64,000 nucleotides of DNA from Pohlia nutans (taxonomy: Eukaryota > Streptophyta > Bryopsida > Bryales > Mniaceae). The stretch lies in contig CM040088.1 of assembly GCA_022496805.1 (NCBI GenBank), positions 6,014,001 to 6,078,000 on the forward strand, given 5' to 3'. Made by a program: the position numbers and the translations under genes. The notes under the pieces were generated by a model. That model saw nothing but the letters and a program-made list of their open reading frames with translations, had not been told where the DNA came from and did not search any database. Positions 37,791-49,700 of the stretch are shown here, in pieces (positions within the stretch are counted from its first letter, which is position 1; each line of letters starts with the position of its first letter).

Positions 37791-38133
37791 GAAAAAAATC
37801 AATATCATAATTATTAAACAAAATACATTCATTGCTATATTAAATGCATATTATATTAAAAAGAATAAGCAAATTAATTTCTAATAAAAAACTCATAGTA
37901 TATAAATATTAATGTGAATTAAATTTACAACAAGCAAAGTTTAAAACAATTTAACATTTTTCCTTAAGATAACATCAATATTACTCAACCACGGTATTGA
38001 TGAATATGTATGTGTTTTTTTTTCTTCATAGTGAATCTTCTATGATGTACAAGAAATTCAGTTCATTTTTTAATTTTTTCAAGATTTATTGTGGTATTTT
38101 GTAAGTATTTATTTTAACATTTAATTTTATTCT

Positions 38134-39190
38134 AGTAATGACTGTAGGTCGGAGTTGGTTTAGAAAGATGGTATTGACGACTGTAGGTTCCACTTGTGAC
38201 TTTCCAACGGTTGTAGGGTTTGTGAGTGAGTCGGCGAGCAGGATTTTCTATAAGGTAACCTAGCCTTTCACCTCCTTGGATGGTCTTCCCATGATTGTTC
38301 CATTCTGCCCTCAAAAATCATTGTGTAAGGGCGTTCTCATGGTACGGGTGACTAACAGGCCTCAAAACCAAGTATTACTTTTTGAAATAGTGAACGTAGT
38401 GAATGTAGTGGTAAAAATGTTTTTAATTAGAAAAATATTTTCAATTACAACTTTTTTCTTATCTAATTATGATGTCCATCAAATTTATTTTTCAAAATTA
38501 TACATCTTTGATGCATTAAATTTGATTTGTAATAACAATGTAAATAACTTGTTTGCCGCCAAAAAAATGATATTTTAATGGTTTTTAACCCTTCCCACAC
38601 TATTTTTGGAATACAAATTTCATGTTTCACTAAATCACCATATGTACATGTGTTTTAAGAAACAAACCCTTCATATGGGTTTCATGATCTTGCACATTTT
38701 TTCATTCTTAGCTTTTTGAAGCTTATTAAATATCATAGAATGGAAGGATTCTAATTTTAGAAAATAACTTCGTAACTATTCAACATCTAATCACATTAGA
38801 CCACCTAAACACTTGAATAATGAAGTTCTAATTATATACGGTCCATTTTAAACTACATTTAGTTAAAACACTACATTGTATTTTTTACTAATATGGTCGT
38901 AGTGGAGCACTAACCCAAAAATAAACCCAACCTAAAATATCATTGTGTGGATATCCCTCATACCCCTAAACCTTCATAATCTCGTAAATTCATCATTTAC
39001 GAAAGTTTAACTAGAATTTTTCAAAGTCCATTTTCTCAAAAAGAATCCATCACTTCGGACTACTTTTTTCACTCACCCGTACCATGAGAATGCCCGTGAA
39101 GTATCCTAGCCTTTCACATCTTATTCAATTTCATGGCCATTCACTTCGTCATTAGTGGTGCAGAGAGAAGCAAAGCCCTAGTTTGTAATA
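38134..39190 (+). repeat. Repeat R, copy 2, split by an insertion
   Basis: The R unit from 38134 to 38328 resumes at 39096-39190. The break is filled by a TIR element (38329-39095). Copies 1 and 3 give the uninterrupted arrangement at the same point (CATTATGTGAA followed by CCTAGCC). Confidence 0.8.
38329..39095. mobile_element. 767-bp TIR element inside repeat R
   Basis: Ends GGGCGTTCTCATGGTACGG and, reversed from the right, GGGCATTCTCATGGTACGG: one mismatch in the first 19 bases, and the match continues to GGGTGA. Flanks are GTGTAA (left) and GTGAAG (right), so the target duplication is imperfect or a few bases only. The ends resemble those of family T3. No transposase frame. Confidence 0.8.
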
Positions 39191-39231
39191 CAATAATAAT
39201 TATATATTTACCAGGGTTCCACTTCTCCACA

Positions 39232-39510
39232 TTACCAGTGACAAAGTAAAAGGCCATGAAATTAAATAAGACATGAAAGGCTAGGATACTTCACATAATG
39301 GTTTTTGAGGGCGGAATGGAACAAGTCATGAGAAGACCATCCAAAAATATGAAAGGCTAGGTTACATCATAGAAAACCCTGCCTTAAAGCTGTTGACTAC
39401 TGGCGAACAACTCACTTACAAACTTTACAACCGTTGAAATGCCACAAGTGAAACCTATAGTCGTCAATACTATTTTTCTAAACCAGCTCCGACCTATGGT
39501 CATCATTGGA
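39232..39510 (-). repeat. Repeat R, copy 3, inverted
   Basis: Reverse-oriented copy of repeat R, ending AAACCAGCTCCGACCTATGG. Together with copy 2 it forms an inverted pair only about 50 bp apart, which could fold into a hairpin. Confidence 0.75.
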
Positions 39511-39688
39511 ATTACAAATTATCATTTATTAAAATACTCCGTAATTTTTAATAAAAATTTGAGGTTTTTATATATAAAGGAATTAAAGGGTTGTTTGCAT
39601 TGAATTTTTTGTAGTATCATTGTGAGCATTGAATGTTTGAAAATGAGAGATTGATAAAATCTAATTTTATCCAAAATAAAACAATGTG

Positions 39689-39690
<2 letters not shown>

Positions 39691-39769
<79 letters not shown>
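39691..39769. repeat. (TA)n microsatellite
   Basis: About 39 uninterrupted TA units. Likely length-variable between individuals. Confidence 0.98.
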
Positions 39770-39774
<5 letters not shown>

Positions 39775-40798
39775 GAATTTCCTATGAATCCTATGTGTGG
39801 TGACAATAATATTTTTCAAAAAATTTAAGTTAAAAAATGATATTTTTGAAAATTCTAAAAATTTGTTACTAGTATCATGCTACATGCTCTCATCCATTAT
39901 GACATGGTCCATTCAATTCTTTTCTTGAATAAAGCCCTATAATTTTTGAAATATTACAAACTCAAATTACATATATTTCTCAACAAGTGACATAAAAAAT
40001 TCTTGAACTATATCAAAAATTGTAATTTTTGTGGGTTCAAAATTAACGATTCACAAATATTAAAATATGTTATTAGCTGTAAAATCTTCAAAATCCTAAG
40101 ATTTATTCCACATACATAGATAGTTTTGTAATGAAAAGTAACTTCTTCATAATTGGTGATATTCACAATAATTATAATTTTTGGTACATTTGAAAATCAT
40201 CTTTACAGGAAAAATTCACATATTAGGTTTATGTGAAAGCATAAAAATGATGAAGAGAATAGTAAAGAGTATGATGAAATAATAAAACAATTAAAACAAA
40301 TAAAGGAAATTTTATAAGAGTCAAATAAATAACAAAAAATCGTGTGCGTAAAAAGACATTCTTTTAGAAGATGGTCTATAGGTCATTCAAGAGTGTTAAG
40401 CATGCTAAAAAAAACAAAGGAGGCAATAAGACGTTGTGAGAAAATTACTCTAAAAAATATAATTTATAAATTTGAACCACATGCTCACCCATGCTCAAAC
40501 AGTGACTACGAATGCTTGCAACAACTACTTTTCATTAACACACTTGCTCTCATTGTTTACATTCTATTCCTACAACACCATTCATATTGGAGACATCTTC
40601 TTATCATCCTTACATATGAAAATAAATAATTAATTTCAACACATGAAGTCACGACCCTTATATCGTTTTGTAATGATTTCTCAATGAACACATCAAAATG
40701 GCCCCGCAATCAAGAACCAATTTCTACTCTACTTTAGAGCTGCGCCACAAAATTCACCAAACAATCCCGGCCATATTAGTTGATTTTTCCCAGACCGA

Positions 40799-40804
40799 CA
40801 CGTG
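40799..40804. promoter_or_regulatory. G-box in the ClpS-like gene promoter
   Basis: CACGTG within GACACGTGGCAC, about 345 bp upstream of the ClpS-like ATG. G-box/ABRE cores of this type bind bZIP and bHLH factors and are frequent upstream of plastid-protein genes. Role inferred from position only. Confidence 0.35.
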
Positions 40805-41144
40805 GCACGCATCGTTCTTCACGTCGTCAGACGTCCGTCGTCCAATTTCATCACCATCGTCCGACATATCGTTATTTCGTCCGTCGGATTGGCAATGGAG
40901 TGTGCGTTTCCGATGCGAAGCTGGTGAGCTTTAGAGCATTGCCACTCTCATCATTCTGGAATTTTCGTTCTGCATTTGTGGTACAGACCTGCGCGTGGTT
41001 TTAGTTTAGTTCATTAGAATCGAGTGAGAGTTTTTCTTGGATTTTTTGGTGATTTGAGCAGAGTTGCTGTGGAATTCTGTTTGTGCGATTTTATTTTTTT
41101 TTGTTTTTTTGTTTTGAGATTTGGTGCTCGAGATAATTGGAGTT

Positions 41145-43405
41145 ATGGCGGTATCCATGGGAAGCGCCGCAGCACCGGCGTGGTGCTTGAGATTGCAATC
41201 AGGTGGTGATGGTGCTCCGGCTGCATCTTGTGTGAGAGTCGCCGCCGCTGCTGGTCCGAGGGCGATGGTCGTGGGGAGTGCCCGTGCTGTGCTTGGAGGA
41301 AGCCGTGGCGCAAGTGTGCTGGAGCGACCGAAATTGGACCAGAGCGGCTCTGACAACACTCCTATGACCGAGGAAGGTATGAAGTCAAATTTCTTTCTTT
41401 CACCTATTGTGGATGCCGTTGGAACAGAGTCACGTGCTAATCCATTTGCTGATTAGGTTTAATGCTAATTCACACACCATGGATTAACTTATCAATGGAT
41501 GGATAAAACTAGAACTTCATTTAGCAAAGGCTCATTTTGGCCACTTACTAGCTACTTGTTGATTGAATGCCTATGCACTGAAAGGCTTCTCTTTCAATGG
41601 TCGATGGTAGTCTCTCAAAACCAGCCACACAATTTAACAAGAGAAGTTCATTTACTGCATGGTGCACTATTTTGGTGGCACATTCAGGTGGTGGCGCCTA
41701 AAACTGCCCGTTTAAGCAACTGTGCTTGGAATTTTTTGAAAATCGAATCGGGATTTTTTGGCTAATAGACAATAAAGATTCATGACTGAAATTGAAAAAA
41801 AACCATATTTTTTCAATTAAAATGTAATTTATATGGATTTTGAAAGTGAGAAGTTAGTCATATTTCATTGGTGCCACATAGGTGTTTTTTTTTAATCATC
41901 AAAAGTATCATGAATTGCATCTTAGATCCACTTGTAGGAGCCTGATGATTGGATGACACGTGGTTGGTTTTAGATTCCTTTGGATTACAAATGGTCGGAT
42001 TTGTAAATCCTTGGTAGCGGTAGCTGAGGCACCTATAGGACCAGAATTGGGGATGGGTGGTGTAAGGTGCCTCCACCTTAAATCTTGGATGACACTATAT
42101 AGAATGAACGGTGTAGCTATGCTCTTTGTGCTCTTTAGGTGTAGCTATGCCCATTTCTAAAAGAATTGTGGTATGTTTTTTGTGGTATTCCATCTTTCAG
42201 TCGCTCTGGTGTGCTTGTCTTCCAGATTGCATGAATATCTAGTATACAGTGCCGTGACCTAGCTGATATCCAAATTGCACAACTCATCGTTCTTGAGGTT
42301 AATGATTTTATGTGATGGATAAATTGTCTAAGATCAGTCTTGTTCATATGGAGTAATTGATTCAAGTTGATACAGCCTAAACTTCTGAGGGTCATACGAA
42401 TGACTGCGAATGACTGTGAATGTTATTATATCCTATGCGACCTTGAAAAATAATCGTTTTTCAATCAGGACAATGTTCTAAATTGTATTTACGTTTTTCA
42501 TGATTCTCTGCACCTTCTGACTCATGTTTTTTATCAGGAGGAGAGAGTGGGAAGGAGAAACATCGGGTTCGAACTGGAGGCGGCGATCGCTACCGCGTTC
42601 TTCTTCTGGACGCTGAACATCACACTAAAACCATTGGTAGAAAATTCCCTTCCTCTGTCCAAGTTCTTGTCAGTTCTCTCAATGATTTTGGACAACAGTG
42701 ATTACCGAAGAGATGGCTTATGAACATTGCGTTGAAATTTTGCAGTCGAAAAAGCTCTCCCCAAGGCAGTGCCAAATGTCACGCTCGAGCAGGCAAGGAA
42801 GTGTTATATGGAGGCTCGGCTTGTGGGCAAGTCTGTGGTCATGGTGGCTGTGAAGGTCCGCATTTCATCCCAAGGGGTGCACTCTACATTATGTTTGAGA
42901 ATCACGTGCGTTCATGTCCCCTTCTAAAACCCCCTTGTATACGAGAGGTTATATGTCTAAATACCTTTGTATACAGATATATTCCGTTTTAAATATATGT
43001 TTAATGTAAGTATACATGAATATTTTCAGTTCAAAATGTGCTTATTGTATGTATACGTAACACGACAGTGTTCAAATTAATACCCCTTCTGTGCACTCAC
43101 GTATACTCATACATGTTTAGTACAGTGCAGCCCCCGAGCATTTCCTCCCTTTTGTCTTTTCGCGTTATGAAAGACATTATATTTTCCTAAAGGCGCTAAT
43201 TACGTTAAGCAGTTATTTGGAACGAATCTGACAGCTCGTGCTAGAATCTAAGTTTCTTTGGCTTTCTTCCACTTTTGTGTGTTGCCTGGCAACTTATGCT
43301 TTCCGTGGCATGGTTGTATACCAGGAGCACGCCGAAATGTATTCTTATTGCATGGCTCGCTTTCGTCTGCGTGCAACGATTGAGCCGGACGATACCATTG
43401 TATGA
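41145..43405 (+). CDS. Plastid ClpS-domain protein, divergent
   Basis: A ClpS-fold protein; ClpS adaptors deliver N-degron substrates to the Clp protease, in plants in the plastid stroma. Four exons: 41145-41376, 42538-42636, 42746-42855, 43325-43405; phases agree and give 173 residues. The first 70-75 residues are Ala/Ser/Arg-rich with few acids, as in a plastid transit peptide. The domain then runs from about residue 88: YRVLLLDAEHHTKTIVEKAL, then TLEQARKCYMEARLVGKSVV, and EHAEMYSYC, ending in a T-IEPD motif. Against bacterial ClpS the expected pocket residues Asn-Asp (in VNDDYTP) align with Asp-Ala here, and the pocket His (in AVHYQGK) with Arg. N-degron recognition may therefore be lost or altered. 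The donor after exon 3 (GTCCGC) is weak. Start: 41145; a second in-frame ATG is at 41157. A MITE sits in intron 3. Confidence 0.8.
42874..43135. mobile_element. MITE family T4, copy 2, in ClpS-like intron 3
   Basis: Starts GGGGTGCACTCTACATTATG and ends CAGTGCAGCCCCC, imperfect inverted ends. It begins only 18 bp after the exon 3 donor and fills over half of the intron. Collinear with 63110-63371 and 30134-30352. Confidence 0.8.
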
Positions 43406-46165
43406 GTATGTTATAATTGCATGCCAACAACCTGATTTTGTAGTTTAAGTGCTCTATTATGCACACATGAATGAGATCCATTAAGGAATATGTAGTTGAT
43501 CTCCTCAACCATGCTTTGTGCACTCCGGTCCGGAACAGAGGAGCTTGAGAGTATGCTAGTTAGTGTAACTAGAGTGAATACCAATTTTCCATACAATTTG
43601 AGAATTTTTTGAAGCAACCATGGATTTGCACTTTAGTAGGAGATACTTCCCTATATATGAAACACACTTTTCTTTTGTGTAATGTCCCTGAAAGTGTGAT
43701 TAAAGTACTCTTTGTTCGCAACTAGAATGTTTTTCAGTAGCAATATCTTGGCATGTGCAACTTTTGAAGTTGAATTGAAGAGTGTAAAGAATGACTTAAG
43801 AGACTTTTGACTTTTGTTTTTGAAATACTACATTTTAATTATTACTAATATGTCATATGTCATTGTCACAACTTTGATGTCCTTATCTTGTTAACAATTT
43901 TTTTTTTGTTAAAAACTTCTTTTTGTATAAAATCTCCATTTTTGTAGCTAGATGTTTTAATGTGCCTTAATGTGCCATGTGTTTGTAACACAACTCTTGT
44001 GGCCTAACTTATACAAAATCTTGTATAATATACCCATACAAAATCTTTTTTGATATAATTCATTTGAAATCTTGTCTCTTGTAGCCTTCACAATTTTATT
44101 TTTTATTGCAATCTATGAAAAATCCCCTCAATTATAGTTGGTGCAAAATTCCCTTTATCATAAACCTTCCCACATTTATCTCCACCATTTTGATATCTAC
44201 CTATAGAAATATTTTTAAGAAACCTTTTTTTTTTTAAGTTTTCAAAAAACTTAGCATTTTGATATTGTGCAACTTTCTTTTTTTGGTTCACTGTCACTTT
44301 ATTGCTTTCTTTCGTAGTTCACTATCACTCAAGTCACTATTATGGTATTTGGTGTCCCCATTCTCTGGTATTATAGAATTGGCAAAATTGGTGTCCCTCC
44401 AAGCCAATTCCCACACTATCATCACTTACAAAGTATTCGTCCCGCATTGTCATAACTTACAAACCATCCCTCTAGTGCCTATTATAAAAGATTAAAAGAA
44501 AAATGCAACAAAAATTCAAAGGATACAAAAGAGATAAGGAAAGTAGTGTAAAATTCCTTCTTTGTCTCCTACAAAAAGTTTTTTCACATTTCTCTTTAAA
44601 CCCAAGGTCTCCATATAAAGAGAGGAAACCTAAGGTAACATCTTCATATTTGTTCCTTCCTGTGCATAGTGCTCTCGCTATTATGCAAAGCTTTTTCTTG
44701 CTCACTCGCAGCGTTTCTTGATATCAAGAAGAGTTTGTGTGAAAAGGAGTTCAAAACCCTAATTGATTTTGAGGAGAAAGTAGGAGAGTTAGCTCGCGGC
44801 TAGGAGCACGGAGCACTAGCATATGTATTGACACATGGCACGGGCAGGAACACAGGTTGTGGTAACATCATATTTGGTTGTTACCACCGTATCCTAGTTT
44901 TAAAACAATCATCACATGAAAGAAAATTGTACAAGGTGAAAATAATTCGGAATCAGATTTAAAAAATTGTGCACAAAAAGCTATCTTGTGATGACATGGG
45001 TAACTTTCTAAAAAGATGAATAGTTGTAGATACAAAAATGTTATGATCTTGAAAGGGCGTAAATTGACGATGTCCATGACATTAGGGGGTGTCATGGTGC
45101 TTTCGAGTAGTTGATTCTAGGAAGAGAATACAGGAGCCAATCGTGGCAATTCTCCACAAACCAAGCCGTGAAAAATGAGAACAATTGTGCACTCAAAATG
45201 AAAATGAAAATTACACCCATTCTTCACCTGAGGAGAATGAAGCTTCTAGGTCTTTAAAGAATGGGTCCTCCACAATTCAAGAAGTGCCACATACCCATTT
45301 TTTGAAGATTGAAAATGGGAAGAAAGCGCTGTGACACCCCATTAAAATTAAAAATGGCGGATTTCAGTGAATTGAGAATAGTTTCAATTGCCCCTCTGAA
45401 ACCTCAAATCAAATCTATATGAATCACGCGAATGAAGCTTTTAAACATGCCATTTCAACGAGTTCGGTCATCTATTACCTTAGTACTATAGCTGGGTCGC
45501 CACCCCACAAACGAATATTTAATTCTTTTTGAAAAACAAGGTTCGTTCCTCAAAAAATGAATTTCTTGGTTTTCGTTTTTGAGCAAAAAAACTGATTGGA
45601 AATGGCCCAAAATAGCTTAGAAATAGCAAAATAAAGCTAAAATTATTTATTCTATTTTCAATTTTTGGTCCTTATAATTTCTGATTTCTTACGTTTTTTA
45701 TTATTTGAATTATTTTTTGGCGACCCACCTATGATACTATGGTATATTAAATGCACATAACCATGACCCATGTCACGACCCGTCGGTCGTCACAAAGAGT
45801 GTCACATTTATATCCATCACACAGATGGTCATGTTTTCGTCCAAGTCTTCAATCCATCAATTATCATCCAATATCTCATCATATATCATTTTCATCCATT
45901 TTCATTCATTTGCATGTTTTGCTGACTATTTTCATCTATACACAATTTTTTCGATGTCTCTCAATCAACATTCTTTGCAACAAGGTCCATGTTTCTCGAT
46001 CATGTCTTTTTAGATTTGTGTTGCATTGCAACACGGATTTCTGCTAGTATTCTTGAAAGTTCCCTCCTAGCCAACTCAGAATGTAGGCGAGTATGCCTTC
46101 CAGAGATGCCCAGGATTGCCTTGAAATTCATGTTGGGTCACACACAAATTAATTCCTTCTCTAGT

Positions 46166-46207
<42 letters not shown>

Positions 46208-46521
46208 TCCTGTGCCTACATCATGCAACTCCTCAAGAATCAACCAGCCCGCCTAGCAACTTACAATCCAACGTGGACGCTTCACTTAAAATCACACACC
46301 CATCCGAGTATCCGACCATGGCAGATGAATACTCAGTTGTGGCCACAAATATGACAATCCATGTTCACCATACACTGAATGTGAAATAAATCGACAAAAT
46401 TTGACATTGAAGAAGGGAATACACGTTCAATTCCTGCCACCAGAACTGATGAACCCTCTTTACATTTCCTGCATGTCTCATACACTATGTACTGGAAAAT
46501 GCTACCTCAGGGCAACCCTAG
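43406..46521. other. Intergenic DNA without a recognisable gene
   Basis: Between the 3' ends of the ClpS-like and helicase genes. AT-rich; short open frames without motifs. A TA microsatellite lies at 46169-46203. No RNA gene seen. Confidence 0.55.
46169..46203. repeat. (TA)n microsatellite
   Basis: About 17 TA units ending in TATG. Confidence 0.95.
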
Positions 46522-46677
46522 CTAGCGCTGAAAATCTCCAGGGTGACCTTGGCGAGGTTTCCAATGCGGTGCACTGGCAGCAGAATCAGACGGAGTCCAC
46601 TCATGTGTGTGCCGTTGAGTCCCTGATGGGTGTCTATGATCCAGATTGGAGGATTGGCGACCACGACCGCGGCCGCA

Positions 46678-46710
<33 letters not shown>

Positions 46711-49700
46711 CCGACCACGACCACCCTGTGGTGGTGTTTGGGCTGCGTTGGGATGCTGCCAATGATTCCCAGGCACTTGCTGTTGAGGAAGCCCACAAAT
46801 CTCACAATAAGCAATACTGAAATCAGTACAACAGTCCTAAAACACTACTAGGATCATACAATTCAATATCAACGTTGGGGAGTAACTCCATCAACGTTAC
46901 AAATAACTCCAGCAGCGTTGGAGAGTAACTCCAGAAACGTTGGGAGTAACTCAAGCAACGTTGGAGAGAAACTCAAGCAATGTTACAGCTTGTTAAGCAA
47001 AACTTCGGAACCATAACGTTGTTATACCTACTCCCCTACAATCAGAGTATGATCGTAATAGTGAAACTTCCCAGGTAGGCTCCAATTCAAATTCAAACAC
47101 CCTCGTCATAGATTGAATCAGCCGATATAAAGAAATGAGCTGTTTCTTGACAGGAAAAGTTCTGTGCCAGATGAAGTACCTGAAGGTTCCCACGGATATT
47201 GGGTTGTCTCCCCGGGTAATTGTTTGGTTTAGTCAAAACTGAATACATATTGTCAGTGCTTATGCCCAATTCATGAGCACGAAAACGATCCTGCGGACCT
47301 GGAGCAGCAGCTTCGTAAGAGTTTCCCCAATGCGGTTTCCTTCTATCCACATTTGCATGCTCAGAAAATTTCCCAAAGCCTTGTGTTGGACTGGCAGCTA
47401 AATTTGAATGGACGTCTCTTAGAAGGGGCTGCCTAATGTGCCCATCAGCTTCTGGGACAGTATTTGGAAACCATCCCCTACTATTTCTCCTGCAATAAGA
47501 CAGAGGCAGAGAACCATGAATGAGACGTGTTAAACATGAAAACTTGTAAAAACTCGTACAAGATGTGTTACAATCTGACACATTAGTACCATACAGAACT
47601 GCCACTATTCTAATTTTGACTGATTACACATCCCACATATGACGGAAAAAAGGTATCTACGTTAAACAAAAAACCGTTCAAATTGACACTGAAATGCAAT
47701 GCAATGCAGCTGGAACTCAATATTGAAGTAACTGAGACACTGAATGATGTCCAACTGACTTTGCTAACAGTCAGCCGAGTCAGAAGAACACACCCGTTAT
47801 TTGTGCCTGGTGGAATTGGATCTGCAGGAGAGTCGTCCCGAGTCCGTGTTTTTCCATTGTCGTCGGCATCTATAGAGGTCCTCCATGTGTCACCAGAGCT
47901 AAGGGGGGCTGAAGACATTACCTCGTGGAATATTACCTCCTCCTTGATGGAAGTGGTAGCCCCCGGAGGAACCTTGGCTGTCCCAACCGTATTCCCTTCA
48001 GTTCTGAAATCGAAAGGCCTAGCTGGCTGTCTCCCTTTTCTCCTCGAAGGAGGAGTCAAAGCAGGAGCTGGTAAGCAGATGACAGTTTTCATCCTTCTCA
48101 TCTCCACAGTTGGGAACTCCGGTTTAACTGCTTTTAAATTCATGGGTGATCTCTTCGTAACTGATGGCTCGCCTCTTTCTACCTCCAATTTGACCATATT
48201 CTTCTTTAAACCTGGTGATCTCTTCAAAATTGATGGCTCGTCTCCATCTACCTCCACTTTGACCATTATCTGCTTCAAAACTGGTGATCTAGTTGGGGCA
48301 GATGGCTCAGCTACATCTGTCTCCACTTTGACCTTTCTCTTACTTAAAACTGGTGACTTCGGTTGTTTCTTCTTCTTCTTTTCAGGTGGGATTAAAAAAC
48401 CAGATGGATTCGCGGCCACGTTCACTTCCTCCTCGACAGTAAGATATCCTAAGAGATCCTCTGTGGCATCTTCTCTTGCTTTCTTCGCTGAAGACTCTAA
48501 GATATCCTCTCGTACTTTCTTAGCTGAAACTAAATTTGGAGCATTTTCTAACCCTTCTGAGTTTTTCTTCCCAGCTTCTACTTCAAAGACTTTCCTCTTA
48601 CGTTTTACCGTAGTCTTGCAACCTGCCTTCTCTTCTACACATGCAATTTTGGAATTCTGGCTGAACGTTTGGGCGTGCTCATTCCTAGCCTGCATATGAT
48701 ATTACCAAGCTTCGTTAATGACACATCATAGTGTTAATTACATATTCCTGACGAGGTTGTCAGTGGAGACTTAAAATGTCTCATATAATACTCTCAATTC
48801 CATCGTTATTGAATGACCCTGAGGCTTTTAACACCGACAAGTATTTGGACTAATGTGTCCATTTCCATATCTATAGGACTTTAAATGAATCATTTGAAAG
48901 CTTCAAGGAAGGGACATTTAGTATACCTATGAAAAAAGAAATGAAAAAAAATAAAATCTTCAACAATATTGGATGGTATAAATGTAATTAGATAGTTTCT
49001 ATTATTAGACATTGTAGTTTGAAGTGCGCTTCCCATTTTTAGTTCAGGCACAGAGGGGTTAAGATCAAACCTCTACACTATCTTCTTTGTTATTGACATC
49101 CTTGTTACTCTTTGTGTCGGTTGTCGGCTTCAAATATTCCTTCTTGTTTGGCCGACCTCCCTCAGTGCTGTTCAAGCTTCTTTTTCTCGAGTCTTGAGGT
49201 GTATTTTCAACCGCTCTCGTGCCATTGAGATCCTTTGAAGGAAGGGGGCTTTGAATCCTGCAAGTCAGGTAGATTTAGGACTGACCAAGAATTCACCATT
49301 TCAAGCAGTCGGAAAACAATCGAACACTTTGTATTGCAATCTTGTGGAGTCACAGGAATACGATACCAGTTGGTTGATTTCTTGTTGTTCTTGAGGTCCT
49401 GGTAGCAACCACGATTCCGTGCATCCTCAATCAGCGCATCCCATGCAGGACTCCATTTCCGAAGTGTCATTGCATGGCCAACAATGATAAGTGAATATTT
49501 TGCCCTTGTTAAAGCGACATTCATTCTTCTCTTATCTGATACAAAACCCAAGCCCTGATCCGCCATCGCACGAACACAAGAGAGAACAATCACATCCTTT
49601 TCCCTTCCTTGAAACCCGTCCACAGTGTTCACTTCACAAGCGGCAGCGTCAATTCCACGTCTCCCAAGCTGGGATTCAATGTCATTTCTTTGGGCAATGT

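Larger units (their letters stand above)
36863..41144. other. Repeat-rich region between SUCLG1 and ClpS-like gene
   Basis: No supportable gene apart from the probable promoter of the ClpS-like gene at its right end. Holds three copies of an unclassified repeat R (37472-37790, 38134-39190, 39232-39510), a TIR element inserted in the second, and a long TA microsatellite. Confidence 0.6.

Noticed and set aside
40698..40934. 79-codon plus-strand frame starting MAPQSRTNF
   Set aside because: Lies in the probable promoter of the ClpS-like gene, contains the G-box, and has no recognisable domain.
46870..46988. Regular repeats considered as a CRISPR array
   Set aside because: Units are about 23 bp, head to tail, without unique spacers, inside a eukaryotic intron; this is a minisatellite.
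47683..48699. 338-codon plus-strand open frame
   Set aside because: Antisense shadow of helicase exon 17, whose own frame shows ordered repeats, matching splice phase and charged nuclear-protein composition.
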